DNA from: Poritiphilus sp965212595
Lineage (GTDB): Bacteria > Bacteroidota > Bacteroidia > Flavobacteriales > Flavobacteriaceae
NCBI GenBank assembly: GCA_965212595.1
Contig: CBDBVE010000009.1
Location: 310,001-374,000 of the forward strand
DNA: 64,000 bases
Direction of reading: 5' to 3'
The position numbers were made by a program, and so were the translations under genes. Position 1 is the first letter of the stretch; every line of letters starts with the position of its first letter. The notes under the pieces were generated by a model. The model saw nothing but the letters and a program-made list of their open reading frames with translations, was not told where the DNA came from and ran no database searches. This document shows, piece after piece, positions 17,078 through 26,361 of the stretch.

Positions 17078-17656
17078 ATGTATGCAATCGTAGAGATAGC
17101 AGGGCAGCAATTTAAAGTTGCGAAAGACCAAAAAGTGTATGTTCACCGTTTAAAAGAAGACGAAGGTAAGAAGGTAACTTTTCACAATGTTCTCTTACTG
17201 GAAGACGGCAAGAACATCACCATTGGCGCCCCAGCTATAGACGGAGCCGCAGTTGAGGCTAAAGTCGTTAAACACTTAAAAGGGGACAAGGTTATTGTTT
17301 TCAAGAAAAAGAGACGTAAGGGGTACCGAAAGAAAAATGGCCACAGGCAGTATCTTACTGAATTGGTTATAGAAGGAATCGTTGCCAAAGGAGCTAAGAA
17401 AGCTTCGCCAAAAAAAGCCGCTGCGCCCAAAGCAGCTGCTCCCAAAAAGGAAGAGACCAAGGCGGCTGCACCAAAGAAGGCTGCGCCAAAGAAAGCGGCA
17501 CCTAAAAAGGCGGCTCCTAAGAAAGAAACGGCTAAGGCTTCAGAAGATCTAGGCAAAATGACCGTTGCGCAATTGAAGGAAATGGCAAAGGCCAAGGGCA
17601 TTCAGGGAATTTCTTCAATGAAGAAGGCTGATTTAATAGCTGCATTAAGTAAATAA
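17078..17656 (+). CDS. rplU: 50S ribosomal protein L21 with Ala/Lys-rich linker and SAP/Rho_N-like C-terminal domain
   Basis: The L21 core is residues 1-103 (MYAIVEIAGQQFKVAKDQK through GHRQYLTELVIEGI). The ATG at 17078 is the start; a frame open from 17036 adds residues not found in L21. After the core comes a linker of about 50 residues built from AAPKK-type repeats, then a 35-residue helical module (LGKMTVAQLKEMAKAKGI ... MKKADLIAALSK) resembling SAP or Rho N-terminal motifs. Length 192 compared with about 103 in E. coli. Flavobacterial L21 often carries such tails. Cotranscribed with rpmA. Confidence 0.96.
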   Translation: MYAIVEIAGQQFKVAKDQKVYVHRLKEDEGKKVTFHNVLLLEDGKNITIGAPAIDGAAVEAKVVKHLKGDKVIVFKKKRRKGYRKKNGHRQYLTELVIEGIVAKGAKKASPKKAAAPKAAAPKKEETKAAAPKKAAPKKAAPKKAAPKKETAKASEDLGKMTVAQLKEMAKAKGIQGISSMKKADLIAALSK

Positions 17657-17698
17657 GTAAATTAATTCTGAGTTTAACTCAGTTAAAATCATAATATC

Positions 17699-17959
17699 AT
17701 GGCTCATAAAAAAGGTGTCGGAAGTTCTAAAAACGGAAGAGAGTCAGAATCGAAACGCCTTGGCGTTAAGATTTATGGCGGACAGGCTGCCATTGCTGGT
17801 AATATCATCGTAAGGCAGCGTGGTACTAAGCACAATCCCGGAGACAACGTATATCTCGGGAAAGACCATACTTTACATGCCAAGGTAGACGGTATTGTTA
17901 AGTTTGAAAAGAAAAGCGGAGGAAAATCCTATGTTTCTATAGAGCCTTTTCAGGCATAA
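17699..17959 (+). CDS. rpmA: 50S ribosomal protein L27
   Basis: 86 residues starting MAHKKGVGSSKNGRES, so there is no Firmicutes-type N-terminal cleavage extension. The middle SKRLGVKIYGGQAAIAGNIIV and RQRGTKHNPGDNVYLGKDHT are diagnostic. The N-terminal tail reaches the peptidyl transferase centre. It follows rplU by 42 bp and is followed by a strong terminator. Confidence 0.98.
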   Translation: MAHKKGVGSSKNGRESESKRLGVKIYGGQAAIAGNIIVRQRGTKHNPGDNVYLGKDHTLHAKVDGIVKFEKKSGGKSYVSIEPFQA

Positions 17960-17981
17960 ACGTTTTTTCTAAAAGAATAGG

Positions 17982-18010
17982 AAACCCTGGCCTTAGTGTC
18001 AGGGTTTTTT
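17982..18010 (+). terminator. Terminator of rplU-rpmA
   Basis: AAACCCTG (17982-17989) pairs with CAGGGTTT (18000-18007) around a 10-nt loop, with a T tract at 18005-18010. Confidence 0.9.
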
Positions 18011-18109
18011 GTTTTTAGACCAATAGTTTATAATACCACACCAGCTTAGTTCGGAAATGAGAAGTTTAATAACGCAAATTTTAAATTGATGCTATTGGGA
18101 TATTCTTTT

Positions 18110-19069
18110 TTATCTTTTCAGATGCTCCTTAAGCATGGCCACCACCTTTTCGCCTTCAACATCCACACAAATGGTAACTCTGGGCCTCCCTTTCCACGGC
18201 TTTAGAGCCTCTCGTTCTTCCTGATCGGTGTCGCCGATAGAAGGCCAGGTTTTGCCCTTGCTAATACTGTCTTCCACTTCCACTTTGACAGGATGGCTAG
18301 TAGTCTTATACAGTTTTGAGTTAAGCAAATAAATAAATACCGAAGCATCGTGAAGGTAAGTGCCCTCAATTTGGTTTACCCTCCTAAAGAAATCAAGATA
18401 GAAGAGATAGGCCGAACAAACATGATTGTTTATGGGCGAATTATAGCTGGCGATTTGGTCAAAGGTGGCTCTGGTTAAAAGCGTCTTATGCGTAACATCC
18501 AGTCCGATCATGGTAAGCGGCCATTGAGCCCCCATTACCTGGTCTGCCGCATGAGGATCTGAAAGGATATTCGCTTCGGCCGCCGGAGTTGCATTACCAG
18601 GGCAAAAGGCGTTGCCACCCATAAAAACCACTTCTTTTACAAGATCCTGAATGCCAGGATCACGTTCAAGAGCAAGGGCCAGATTGGTAAGCGGACCCAG
18701 GGCTGCAATCGTAATTTCCCCGGGAAATTTTCGAATCTGCTCAATCAGAAACTCATGTGCCGGCTGCATTAGGGCAGTGAGTGAACTTGGTGGTTTAAAG
18801 GTGTTTCCCTGACCGTCCTCACCGTGAATAAATGGAACTCCGCCCTTAAATTTTCCTTTTAGGGGTGCGGCTGCGCCTTTAGCAACAGGCACATGGGGTC
18901 TATCTAATAGCTCTAAAAGCCGCAAGGCGTTTATCGTGGTTTTATCCACATCAACATTGCCAAAAACTGTAGTAATTCCAATTATCTCTAGTTCCTCTGA
19001 TGCAAAAGCGAATTGTATTGCCATGCTATCATCAATCCCAGGATCGGTATCTATGATAACTTTTCTCAT
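18110..19069 (-). CDS. Inosine-uridine preferring nucleoside hydrolase family protein
   Basis: Hydrolyses ribonucleosides to base and ribose. The N-terminal calcium-binding motif is DTDPGIDDSMAI (residues 7-18). Further family blocks are ALGPLTNLALAL, VVFMGGNAFCPGNATPAAEANI and, near the C-terminus, LHDASVFIYLL with the Asp that completes the metal site. Length 319 is normal. It follows the deoxyribonucleotidase gene by 5 bp, so the pair forms a small nucleotide-salvage unit. Exact base preference unknown. Confidence 0.92.
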   Translation of the reverse strand: MRKVIIDTDPGIDDSMAIQFAFASEELEIIGITTVFGNVDVDKTTINALRLLELLDRPHVPVAKGAAAPLKGKFKGGVPFIHGEDGQGNTFKPPSSLTALMQPAHEFLIEQIRKFPGEITIAALGPLTNLALALERDPGIQDLVKEVVFMGGNAFCPGNATPAAEANILSDPHAADQVMGAQWPLTMIGLDVTHKTLLTRATFDQIASYNSPINNHVCSAYLFYLDFFRRVNQIEGTYLHDASVFIYLLNSKLYKTTSHPVKVEVEDSISKGKTWPSIGDTDQEEREALKPWKGRPRVTICVDVEGEKVVAMLKEHLKR

Positions 19070-19074
19070 AGGGT

Positions 19075-19596
19075 CTAAAGTAACTTATCTCCGAGTTCCT
19101 TCCAACTCTCGGCCCTTTCAAATCCGTTTTGATTGATATTATGGGGAGAACCAAAAAGAATCGCCCTTCCGTCAAAATGCTTTAGGTTATAAGCCCTGTC
19201 ATCGATAAGGACATCTCCTTTTAGAATATGTTTATCTCCACAAAGAATTCTGTTTCGCCAATGGATAAATGGAAAATACTCGTCTAACCATTCGCTTTTC
19301 TCCCGTAGCGAATTAGGAAATTGCATGGCGGCTGAAGCGATATAAACTTCATTTTTTTTTGACAGTTCTTTAAGAACGTCCTGGCTGTCTTTTATAGGGT
19401 CGAGTGTTCTAAAAAAGCCATTTTTCCAAGCGTGGTTTCTGACACTTTCCTGCCTTTGTTCAGGAACACTTTGCCATACTTCACCCCCAATACAATCTTG
19501 CAATCTTAGATTTTCCTGATAGTCATCGTTGTAATGGGTAATATGAGCTCCATAAGTATCGGCTACTACCTCGTCCATGTCTACAAAAATGATCAT
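19075..19596 (-). CDS. 5'(3')-deoxyribonucleotidase (HAD superfamily)
   Basis: HAD phosphatase of 173 residues. Motif I is FVDMDEVVAD (catalytic Asp pair D6/D8), motif II includes YIASAA, and motif IV is DVLIDDRAYN. The closing GRAILFGSPHN fits bacterial NT5C-type enzymes that dephosphorylate deoxynucleoside monophosphates. It is followed by a nucleoside hydrolase in the same unit, consistent with a nucleotide-to-base salvage route. Confidence 0.88.
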   Translation of the reverse strand: MIIFVDMDEVVADTYGAHITHYNDDYQENLRLQDCIGGEVWQSVPEQRQESVRNHAWKNGFFRTLDPIKDSQDVLKELSKKNEVYIASAAMQFPNSLREKSEWLDEYFPFIHWRNRILCGDKHILKGDVLIDDRAYNLKHFDGRAILFGSPHNINQNGFERAESWKELGDKLL

Positions 19597-19705
19597 AGTC
19601 CTAGTTTTTTTTGCGAAGTACGAAAAAAACGCTTTTAAAAAGAAACAGATTTTAAAAATTCACTTTTTTGATAATGCTTAGATGTAGAAACAAGCTTATA
19701 GTTCC

Positions 19706-20248
19706 CTACTTTAAAATGTCTCTAATAATTTTTAGATGGTGCTCCGTATGGATTTCCAAGAATCTTTTCGCTGTTTTCTTGCGGAAGTCGCCCAGATAAG
19801 GATGATTAAAAAAAGAGTCCTTAGGAAGAGCCTCATAAGCTTTTAGATGATTTTCGGCTTCTTTCATTAGGAAGATTAGGCTATCACTGGAGATGATCTC
19901 TGGAGGTTTTACAATTTCAGGAGCTTCAGCTCTACCACGTGGTATCTTGTTCGTTATTAGAACAAGGGCACGTCCAAAATTGAAGCTTCTTTTAAATGAT
20001 TCTGGCTTTGAAGCTTCTAAGGCCTTATAGATCTCATTTATCGTTCTTAGAGAATGGTCTAAATGCCAGGCTATGGGCACCTCAGACACCTTTATATCCA
20101 TACTATCACGATACTGGAAATAAGATTTTAACTCTATGATCTCCTTTTCCAGAAAAATTTTGTTTATCTGATTCTCACTTCTTTGGGGAAAGACTTTCAT
20201 AATACTCAAGCTAAAAAACAATATGAATGTAAGTCTTACTAAAATCAT
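19706..20248 (-). CDS. DUF1569 / DinB-like four-helix protein
   Basis: 180 residues with an N-terminal hydrophobic segment (about 1-20) that could be a signal peptide. The DinB-type histidines are visible: WHLDHSLRTI in the first helix and IHTEHHLKIIRDI at the C-terminus, which would form a metal site. This resembles DUF1569. Enzymatic role unknown; DinB relatives include metal-dependent thiol transferases. Its start codon overlaps the stop of the upstream SDR gene by 4 bp, so the two are probably translated together. Confidence 0.72.
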   Translation of the reverse strand: MILVRLTFILFFSLSIMKVFPQRSENQINKIFLEKEIIELKSYFQYRDSMDIKVSEVPIAWHLDHSLRTINEIYKALEASKPESFKRSFNFGRALVLITNKIPRGRAEAPEIVKPPEIISSDSLIFLMKEAENHLKAYEALPKDSFFNHPYLGDFRKKTAKRFLEIHTEHHLKIIRDILK

Positions 20249-21066
20249 GATTTTAATACATTCTGATGTTTAGTCATACCGAACATAACCAGCTTCATAA
20301 TCCGAATTTTACCCCACCTCGGGACCGTTCGGAGCCCAAATATTAAGACCTGAGTGAGCCCTCCCGGAAATACTGTCGCCCTTTTTCCCAAAGCCCTGAG
20401 TATAGGCACCCCAACATTTTCTGGCTTTAGAGTATTACCCATCCGCATCCTTGCGCGACTCGCAAAGCCACTGGCAACAGGACCAGGTGCAGCGGCCAAC
20501 ACAGACACTTTATAGGGTTTTAGTTCATGATATAATCCTTCCGCCAGTGATTGTACATAGGCTTTGGTTGCTGCGTAGTTTGCCGCATTTGGCGTTCCCT
20601 GAAACCCTACGATCGAACTCATCAAAATAATTCCACCTTTCCTTTTTTCTGCAAATTTCCTGGCAAAAAAATGCGTTAACATCATGAGGGCTGTGCAATT
20701 TACCTGTAGCATATTTAACTCTTCTTCGGTCTCAGCCATTATAAAAGGCCCGGAAGTGCCAAATCCTGCTGAAGCTATGTACAAACCGAGCTCAATTTGA
20801 TCAATTTCACGAATGAGGAAATGCAGTTCTGAGAGTTCGGAAAGGTCTGCCAGGATTCTTTTGGTTTGTACCCCATATTCAGCCTCCAAGGTACTGGCGA
20901 GACCATCAAGCGATTGTGAATTTCGTCCGGTTAGTACCAAATTTAAACCTGCTTCTGCCAGGCGAGAAGCCAATTCTCTTCCAATACCCGATGTTGCGCC
21001 GGTTACCAGAGCCCAGGGCCCAAATTTGGAGATTAGTTTCGATTTTAATCGATTAGAAAGTCTCAT
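20245..21066 (-). CDS. Short-chain dehydrogenase/reductase (SDR)
   Basis: NAD(P)-dependent oxidoreductase of 273 residues. The cofactor motif is TGATSGIG (about 22-29), the structural motif is ASAGFG in place of NNAG, the catalytic Ser is in LMSSIVG, and the YAATK motif supplies Tyr and Lys. The C-terminal part is basic and hydrophobic (FGLRTVPRWGKIRIMKLVMFG), suggesting membrane association. Substrate unknown. Overlaps the DUF1569 gene by 4 bp. Confidence 0.9.
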   Translation of the reverse strand: MRLSNRLKSKLISKFGPWALVTGATSGIGRELASRLAEAGLNLVLTGRNSQSLDGLASTLEAEYGVQTKRILADLSELSELHFLIREIDQIELGLYIASAGFGTSGPFIMAETEEELNMLQVNCTALMMLTHFFARKFAEKRKGGIILMSSIVGFQGTPNAANYAATKAYVQSLAEGLYHELKPYKVSVLAAAPGPVASGFASRARMRMGNTLKPENVGVPILRALGKRATVFPGGLTQVLIFGLRTVPRWGKIRIMKLVMFGMTKHQNVLKS

Positions 21067-21086
21067 ACTATATAAAGCTCAATGAG

Positions 21087-21218
21087 TTATGTTTTTTCCA
21101 GGCCAGACATACCCCAACCCCACCAGAATAAGCTGATAGACTTTCGGCGACTAGCTGTGTTCTTTAATTTCTGTGCGCTGGTGTTAGGATAAATACGCGG
21201 TTTTTTACTCTGTTTCAT
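21087..21218 (-). CDS. Small basic, tryptophan-rich ORF (43 aa), unrecognised
   Basis: An ATG-initiated frame fills most of the gap between the TonB receptor gene and the SDR gene. It begins MKQSKKPRIYPNTSAQKLK, has a Lys/Arg-rich first half and ends with the aromatic segment ISLFWWGWGMSGLEKT. It starts 11 bp after the receptor stop on the same strand, as a cotranscribed small gene would. I know no named family. It could be chance, but the composition is protein-like. Confidence 0.42.
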   Translation of the reverse strand: MKQSKKPRIYPNTSAQKLKNTASRRKSISLFWWGWGMSGLEKT

Positions 21219-21229
21219 TTTCAGGAATT

Positions 21230-23617
21230 TTAGAACTGAAAGCGATACCCAAAGTCTGGGAAGAACCCTATTTGATCTACCTGGTCGATGTTATTAGTGA
21301 GCCTGTTGTATCGGCGTACAAATACATTTTCGTTCGCTGTCACATTTTGAAGATCTACGTAGAATTGATGTGATTGCTTTTTTAGTCTGCTATTGATTTT
21401 GATGCCGAACTTTACATCCCATCGGAAATAACTATCATATTGCTCGCTGAAGGCTAGGTCTTCCCTTAGAACCTCGAAACCAGATTGTCTTGAAGCATCA
21501 AGATCTACAGGAGTGTAATACCTTCCGCCCGAAGTGGTAAGTCTGGTATCTAAAAACAGAATATTTTTACCTGAAGCCCCTGTTTTAAATTCTTTCCCGG
21601 CCAGAAGATTCAGCACATAGCCATTATTAAATGGGGAATTTCGCTCAATCTCATCGCTGCCTTCATATTTACTCTCAAAAAAGGAAGAAGTAAACAGGCT
21701 GTAAAACCCTCTGCTAAAGAACTTTTCTAAGGTAAGTTCTATACCTTGATTGTATCCTGTTCCTTCGCTTACCAAGGAAACCCTGTCATTGTCGAACCCA
21801 AAATCAGCTCCCTCGGTTAAAGTAGAATAGCTAGAAGGGAAAGCCTCGACAGCAGCCTTGTCAATATCTTGATAATAGACCTCCAATTTTCCGCGCCAGT
21901 TACTTCCCAACTTTACATCGTAACCTAATACGTAGTGGCTACTCCTGACGAAATCGAGATCTGTATTCGTCTGCTCCAGCTGCCCATTTACTTCCTCGTT
22001 TAGGAAGAGAATGGGCAGGGGAACCGTTTGCTGGTGCAGACCATAACCAAGATTAATTTTGTGATTTGGCGCCAGCTGGTAGCCCAGTGCCGCCCTTGGC
22101 TCTAAAGCAAATTGTTCATTAAGGTTGCTGTATTGCGCATGCAAGCCGGCATTTAGTGTCAAGTTCTCTGTAAGCCGAAATTGCCCCTGAAAATAGGGTT
22201 GTATCAATAGAACATTTTCATCGATATCTCTAAAAGTAAACAAATCAGGGTCACCGTCTCCGTCATTATCCGCTTGTTCTTCCCGATCTTTTAAAAGGCT
22301 TTCCACTCCAAAGTTTTCAACCAAAATGCCCGCTCTGATGGTACTTCTATTGCTGAGCTTCGCGTTGAATAGGGTGCTGAAAGTGAGTCGGGTTTCCATG
22401 TCATCAACATTGGTATAGGGGATAATGCGTTCTTCTGGTGTATCCTTATTGAAATACCTATTGGCATTGAATTCATTTCCGGAGAAGGAAGCGGCAATGA
22501 CCGTTCTTAGAAAGGAGTTTGAGTTCAGGTTCATACGGTGCTTTAATCCGGCAACTCCGAAGCGTGATTCTACAAAAGCATCTTCATCGTCAGCTGCAAA
22601 GAGGTCGTCCCCGTCTATTTCATCGCTGAGAAAATCGATATCAGAGGTGCCATAAATGCCAAAGACCGAAAATCTACCTAAACTACTTTTCCCAAAATCA
22701 ACATTAAAGGCAAGGTCATTGTAATTAGGAACAGCGCTTGTACCACCTGCTCCTACCCCAAGAAGGCCAACCAGCGAATACCTGGCCGCTATAAGGAAGG
22801 ATCCATTCTTTTTTCCCAGCGGCCCTTCGGCTGTGGCCTCAATTCCTGTGAAAATTCCGGTCTGCAGAGCAAATTCATAGTTATCTACATTGCCATTTCT
22901 AAACCCAAGATCAAAGACACCTCCTAAGGCATTTCCATACTCTGAAGGAAAGGCCGAAGTAAGAAAATCCGAATTTTTCAGCATGTTAGGATTAAGGGCA
23001 GATACTGGTCCGCCTGTCGTTCCCGCAGTTGAGTAATGATTGGGGCTCGGGATAGGAATACCTTCTAATCTCCAAAGCAAGCCCGTTGGTGAATTTCCAC
23101 GTACTACAATATCATTTCTGCTGTCATCCGGGGCTGATACGCCAGCGAAGTTGGCGGCTAGTCTTCCAACATCGCTACGACCTCCTGAAAATCGTGTAAC
23201 TTCTTCCAAACCAAACTGACGGGCCGAAACTGTGGCTAGTTTGTTAAGAGCCCTGTCTTTGTTGGTGTCTGAGGTTAAGACTACTTCGTCTAATTGATCA
23301 AAAGATTCGATGAGCAAAATGTTCAGAAACACATCTTTTCCAGTAGTAACCTCAATATTGGGGATTGTAGAACTTTCAAAACCAATATAACTAACACGGA
23401 TTTGCTGTCTACCAATAGGTACATTTTCTAATGTAAAGCGCCCGTCAAAATCTGTTATTACGCCAGTGGCTATTTCGGTATTCAACAATTCTATTGTAGC
23501 TCCTTCTAGTGGACTTTCAGATTGTTTGTCTAAAACCAAACCTTTAATAGTTCCGGTTTGTGCCTGAGCCATGTAGCCAAGAAGCAAAAGGCTTAGAAGT
23601 AGGATGTTCTTTTTCAT
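21230..23617 (-). CDS. TonB-dependent receptor with CarboxypepD_reg-like N-terminal domain
   Basis: Outer-membrane active transporter of 795 residues. Signal peptide MKKNILLLSLLLLGYMAQAQ; a carboxypeptidase-regulatory-like domain (GTIKGLVLDKQSESPLEGA) at about 21-105; a plug domain with NDIVVRGNSPTGLLWRLEG; then a 22-strand type barrel ending YRFQF with a terminal aromatic residue. The plug begins with a VVLTSDTNKD box. Ligand unknown; no SusD homologue is adjacent, which argues against a SusC-type glycan system. Divergent from the LytS-type kinase 258 bp away; no clear promoter box in that gap. Confidence 0.9.
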   Translation of the reverse strand: MKKNILLLSLLLLGYMAQAQTGTIKGLVLDKQSESPLEGATIELLNTEIATGVITDFDGRFTLENVPIGRQQIRVSYIGFESSTIPNIEVTTGKDVFLNILLIESFDQLDEVVLTSDTNKDRALNKLATVSARQFGLEEVTRFSGGRSDVGRLAANFAGVSAPDDSRNDIVVRGNSPTGLLWRLEGIPIPSPNHYSTAGTTGGPVSALNPNMLKNSDFLTSAFPSEYGNALGGVFDLGFRNGNVDNYEFALQTGIFTGIEATAEGPLGKKNGSFLIAARYSLVGLLGVGAGGTSAVPNYNDLAFNVDFGKSSLGRFSVFGIYGTSDIDFLSDEIDGDDLFAADDEDAFVESRFGVAGLKHRMNLNSNSFLRTVIAASFSGNEFNANRYFNKDTPEERIIPYTNVDDMETRLTFSTLFNAKLSNRSTIRAGILVENFGVESLLKDREEQADNDGDGDPDLFTFRDIDENVLLIQPYFQGQFRLTENLTLNAGLHAQYSNLNEQFALEPRAALGYQLAPNHKINLGYGLHQQTVPLPILFLNEEVNGQLEQTNTDLDFVRSSHYVLGYDVKLGSNWRGKLEVYYQDIDKAAVEAFPSSYSTLTEGADFGFDNDRVSLVSEGTGYNQGIELTLEKFFSRGFYSLFTSSFFESKYEGSDEIERNSPFNNGYVLNLLAGKEFKTGASGKNILFLDTRLTTSGGRYYTPVDLDASRQSGFEVLREDLAFSEQYDSYFRWDVKFGIKINSRLKKQSHQFYVDLQNVTANENVFVRRYNRLTNNIDQVDQIGFFPDFGYRFQF

Positions 23618-23874
23618 AACTTTTCGTATTTGATTAGCTCAAATCTGGGAAGAGTTCTTTGAGCATAGAAATGAAGAAGTGCTGAAATGAGCTATTTTAG
23701 TTTGTACTGTTATTGAAGCGCCTAGAAGGATAAATAGCTTTTAAAAGTCTCTTTTCCCAATTAAAATGTTTTAGCAACAGTTCAGGAACTAATTTCACAG
23801 TTGAAAGCGCAGCTGGCCTTTAAATCTTGTGGTCTTATGTATCTTTATCTGAATTACAAATCTTATTTTCTCAA

Positions 23875-24954
23875 ATGTTCACAAAAAAAGGCATCATAAA
23901 GTTTGGGTTTAGGCTGTTGGTTATTAATGTGGTCTATTTTACAGTTAAGTTTACCATGGATCACAGCGAAGACCATAGCTTTTTTGACTCTAGCGCCCTT
24001 TTCTACTATGCAACTGCCTTTTTCCTTTTCATGCTTACCTGGGAAACGAACGATTGGCTTATAAGAAGGCAAACAAAAAAAGCTCCTGCAGAAGGGCTTA
24101 CTATTGCCAATAGCTCCAAAATTTTGGGAATTAACCTCTTAATCATGCTGCCCGTAGTTGCGCTGGTATATTATTTGGGGATTTACGTTTTTGATGATAT
24201 TTGTCAAATCATTGCTGATGACAAGGCGCTGCAGTTTCGGATTGATTTTTTTAGGGCGACATTACTGGGAATTGCTGTAATTGCTTTTAATCTCTTCTAT
24301 TATTCTGTAAAGCAAAAGAAGGATGTAGAACAAAAAATGGCAGAACTTACCCAGGAGATGACCGCTTCCAAATACAATTCACTTAAGAGTCAGATTAGTC
24401 CTCATTTCCTGTTCAATAGTCTAAATACATTGACTTCGTTGATGTATGAGGATAGGGACCTGGCTTCAGATTTTGTGTCGAGATTGGCCTCGAGCTATCG
24501 CTATATCTTAGATAATAGAGAGGAGGATCTGGTAAGTCTGGAAAAGGAACTTAACTTCCTTGACGCTTTTATTTTTATGATGCGTGTAAGGCATAAGGAG
24601 TCTGTAAATATCAGTACGGCAATTCCGATAGATGCCAAAGAATTTCTAATTCCCACCTTATCCTTGCAGATGCTGGTCGAGAATGCTTTGAAACACAACT
24701 ATTATTCGAAGGAAAAACCTTTAGAGATTAACATTGCGTCTATTGGGAATGAAGCACTATCTGTCAGAAACAATTTAAGAAAGCGTGACTTGGAAGAAGA
24801 AACAACACGCTTAGGATTAAAAAATATTAGAAAACGGTATTCTTTTTATACCAATAAGCAGGTATTGGTACGGGAGGACCATGGTTTTTTCGAAGTAATT
24901 ATACCGCTGTTAAGCCTGGAAGCCGATAAAATGAAAGTCTTATCTATTTCCTAA
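23875..24954 (+). CDS. LytS/YpdA-type sensor histidine kinase
   Basis: 360 residues from the ATG at 23875 (an in-frame TTG at 23827 is less likely). Four membrane helices occupy about residues 5-140, followed by a short coiled coil and a His_kinase domain with the phospho-acceptor in SQISPHFLFNSLNTL. The HATPase part shows LQMLVENALKHN (N box) and GLKNIRKRYSF. It is joined by a 1-bp gap to a LytTR response regulator, a classic pair, and faces a TonB receptor gene that may be a target. Confidence 0.9.
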   Translation: MFTKKGIIKFGFRLLVINVVYFTVKFTMDHSEDHSFFDSSALFYYATAFFLFMLTWETNDWLIRRQTKKAPAEGLTIANSSKILGINLLIMLPVVALVYYLGIYVFDDICQIIADDKALQFRIDFFRATLLGIAVIAFNLFYYSVKQKKDVEQKMAELTQEMTASKYNSLKSQISPHFLFNSLNTLTSLMYEDRDLASDFVSRLASSYRYILDNREEDLVSLEKELNFLDAFIFMMRVRHKESVNISTAIPIDAKEFLIPTLSLQMLVENALKHNYYSKEKPLEINIASIGNEALSVRNNLRKRDLEEETTRLGLKNIRKRYSFYTNKQVLVREDHGFFEVIIPLLSLEADKMKVLSIS

Positions 24955-24955
24955 A

Positions 24956-25714
24956 ATGAGAGCTGTAATTGTAGAAGACGAGCAGATAGCGGCCAGGAGG
25001 CTGGCCAGTTTAGTGAGCGAACTAGCCCCTGAAGTAGAGATCGTCAGTGAGATCACCTCGGTAGAGAGTGGTTTACGCTGGTTTGATAAAAATCCAATGC
25101 CCGATCTTATTTTCTTGGATATCCAACTGAATGACGGCTATGGGTTTGATATCCTTGATGCAATAGAAGATCACCCTCCTGTAATTTTCACTACTGCATA
25201 TAATGAATATGCCGTTCGGGGCTTTAAGTACAATGGCTTAGATTATCTTCTAAAGCCTATAGCCAAGAGCGATCTGGAGAGAGCTTTAAAGAAATACCGC
25301 AAAGCCAACAATGCTCCCGAAGAACTTCTTAATCCGGTAAAGCTAAAGGAGTTGAAAGCACTTTTTCAGAAAGAGTACAAGCATCGGTTTATGGTTAAGG
25401 TTGGGAACCAATTCAAGGCATTTGAGGTAGCCGAAATCGCTTACTTTAAGTCGCACGAAGGATTAATTTACCTCTATACGCATATTGGACAAAAGTACCC
25501 TATAGAATATTCTATAGACCAGTTAGAGGAGATCTTGAACCCGGTGCATTTTTTCAGAATTAACAGGAAGTATATGGTAGCCGTTAAGGCGGTAAAGGAA
25601 ATACATTCATATTTTAATAGCAGGCTTTTATTAAAGCTACAGCCAAAGGATGAAGACCAAATCATTGTCTCCCGCGAAAGGACCACCAACTTTAAACGTT
25701 GGCTCGATATGTAG
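24956..25714 (+). CDS. LytTR-family response regulator
   Basis: 252 residues: an N-terminal receiver (VIVEDEQIAARRL; phospho-acceptor Asp in LIFLDIQLNDGYG; conserved Lys in YLLKPI) and a C-terminal LytTR DNA-binding domain (about 145-250) with VAEIAYFKSHEGLIYLYT and FFRINRKYMV. Partner of the kinase immediately upstream. LytTR regulators bind direct repeats; none were identified by eye near the TonB receptor. Confidence 0.93.
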   Translation: MRAVIVEDEQIAARRLASLVSELAPEVEIVSEITSVESGLRWFDKNPMPDLIFLDIQLNDGYGFDILDAIEDHPPVIFTTAYNEYAVRGFKYNGLDYLLKPIAKSDLERALKKYRKANNAPEELLNPVKLKELKALFQKEYKHRFMVKVGNQFKAFEVAEIAYFKSHEGLIYLYTHIGQKYPIEYSIDQLEEILNPVHFFRINRKYMVAVKAVKEIHSYFNSRLLLKLQPKDEDQIIVSRERTTNFKRWLDM

Positions 25715-25811
25715 GCTGAAAAACCGGCGGGATGTTTTCTTTAATTTCTGTTAATCTCTACGGCAATTCCCTAAAATAAAGTACCTTGTATTGACGAAAG
25801 AAATAGAACCT

Positions 25812-26342
25812 ATGAGAGTACTTAAAACAATATCTTTTACCTTATTACTATTTGTTGCATTTGGTCTGCAGGCGCAGTCCAGAAAGGACAAAAAAATAAT
25901 GAATGATGCTAAGAAAGCCAAGAGGACCCTATTAAAAACGAGTCCTGGCTTAAATAGCTTTTTTGATCAATCTGCAGGATATGTCTTATTCCCAAATGTG
26001 GGTAAAGGAGGCTTCATTATAGGAGGCGCATCTGGTAATGGAGTAGTTTATGAGGGTGGGAAAGCTGTTGGGATGGCTAATCTTAAAAAATTGAATGTGG
26101 GATTGCAGGCAGGCGGACAGGCCATTATAGAGATCATCTTTTTTGAAACTGATGTTGACTTACAACGATTCATGGAAGGAAAGTTCGCTTTTGCTGCGGA
26201 AGCCTCTGCGGTAGCCTTAAAATCAGGAGCTGCGGTAAATGCGAAATACAAAGAGGGTGTGGCTGTGTTTGCACTTCCTAAAGCGGGCTTGATGGCCGAT
26301 GCCTCGGTAGGCGGACAAAAATTTGGTTACAAACCTTTTTAG
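25812..26342 (+). CDS. SYLF (YSC84-type) lipid-binding secreted protein
   Basis: 176 residues from the ATG at 25812 with a signal peptide MRVLKTISFTLLLFVAFGLQAQ. The SYLF core shows the run FDQSAGYVLFPNVGKGGFII and AVALKSGAAVNAKYKEGVAVF, near a motif close to GGQ (LQAGGQAIIEIIFF). SYLF proteins bind phosphoinositides in eukaryotes; the bacterial role is unclear. A TTG at 25791 would precede the signal peptide and is rejected. A shared terminator follows. Confidence 0.86.
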   Translation: MRVLKTISFTLLLFVAFGLQAQSRKDKKIMNDAKKAKRTLLKTSPGLNSFFDQSAGYVLFPNVGKGGFIIGGASGNGVVYEGGKAVGMANLKKLNVGLQAGGQAIIEIIFFETDVDLQRFMEGKFAFAAEASAVALKSGAAVNAKYKEGVAVFALPKAGLMADASVGGQKFGYKPF

Positions 26343-26361
26343 ATTGAGTCTTTAAAAAACA

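Noticed and set aside
17182..17601. Minus-strand Ala/Phe-rich frame of 139 aa
   Set aside because: Produced by the antisense of the AAPKK repeats of L21; no start context.
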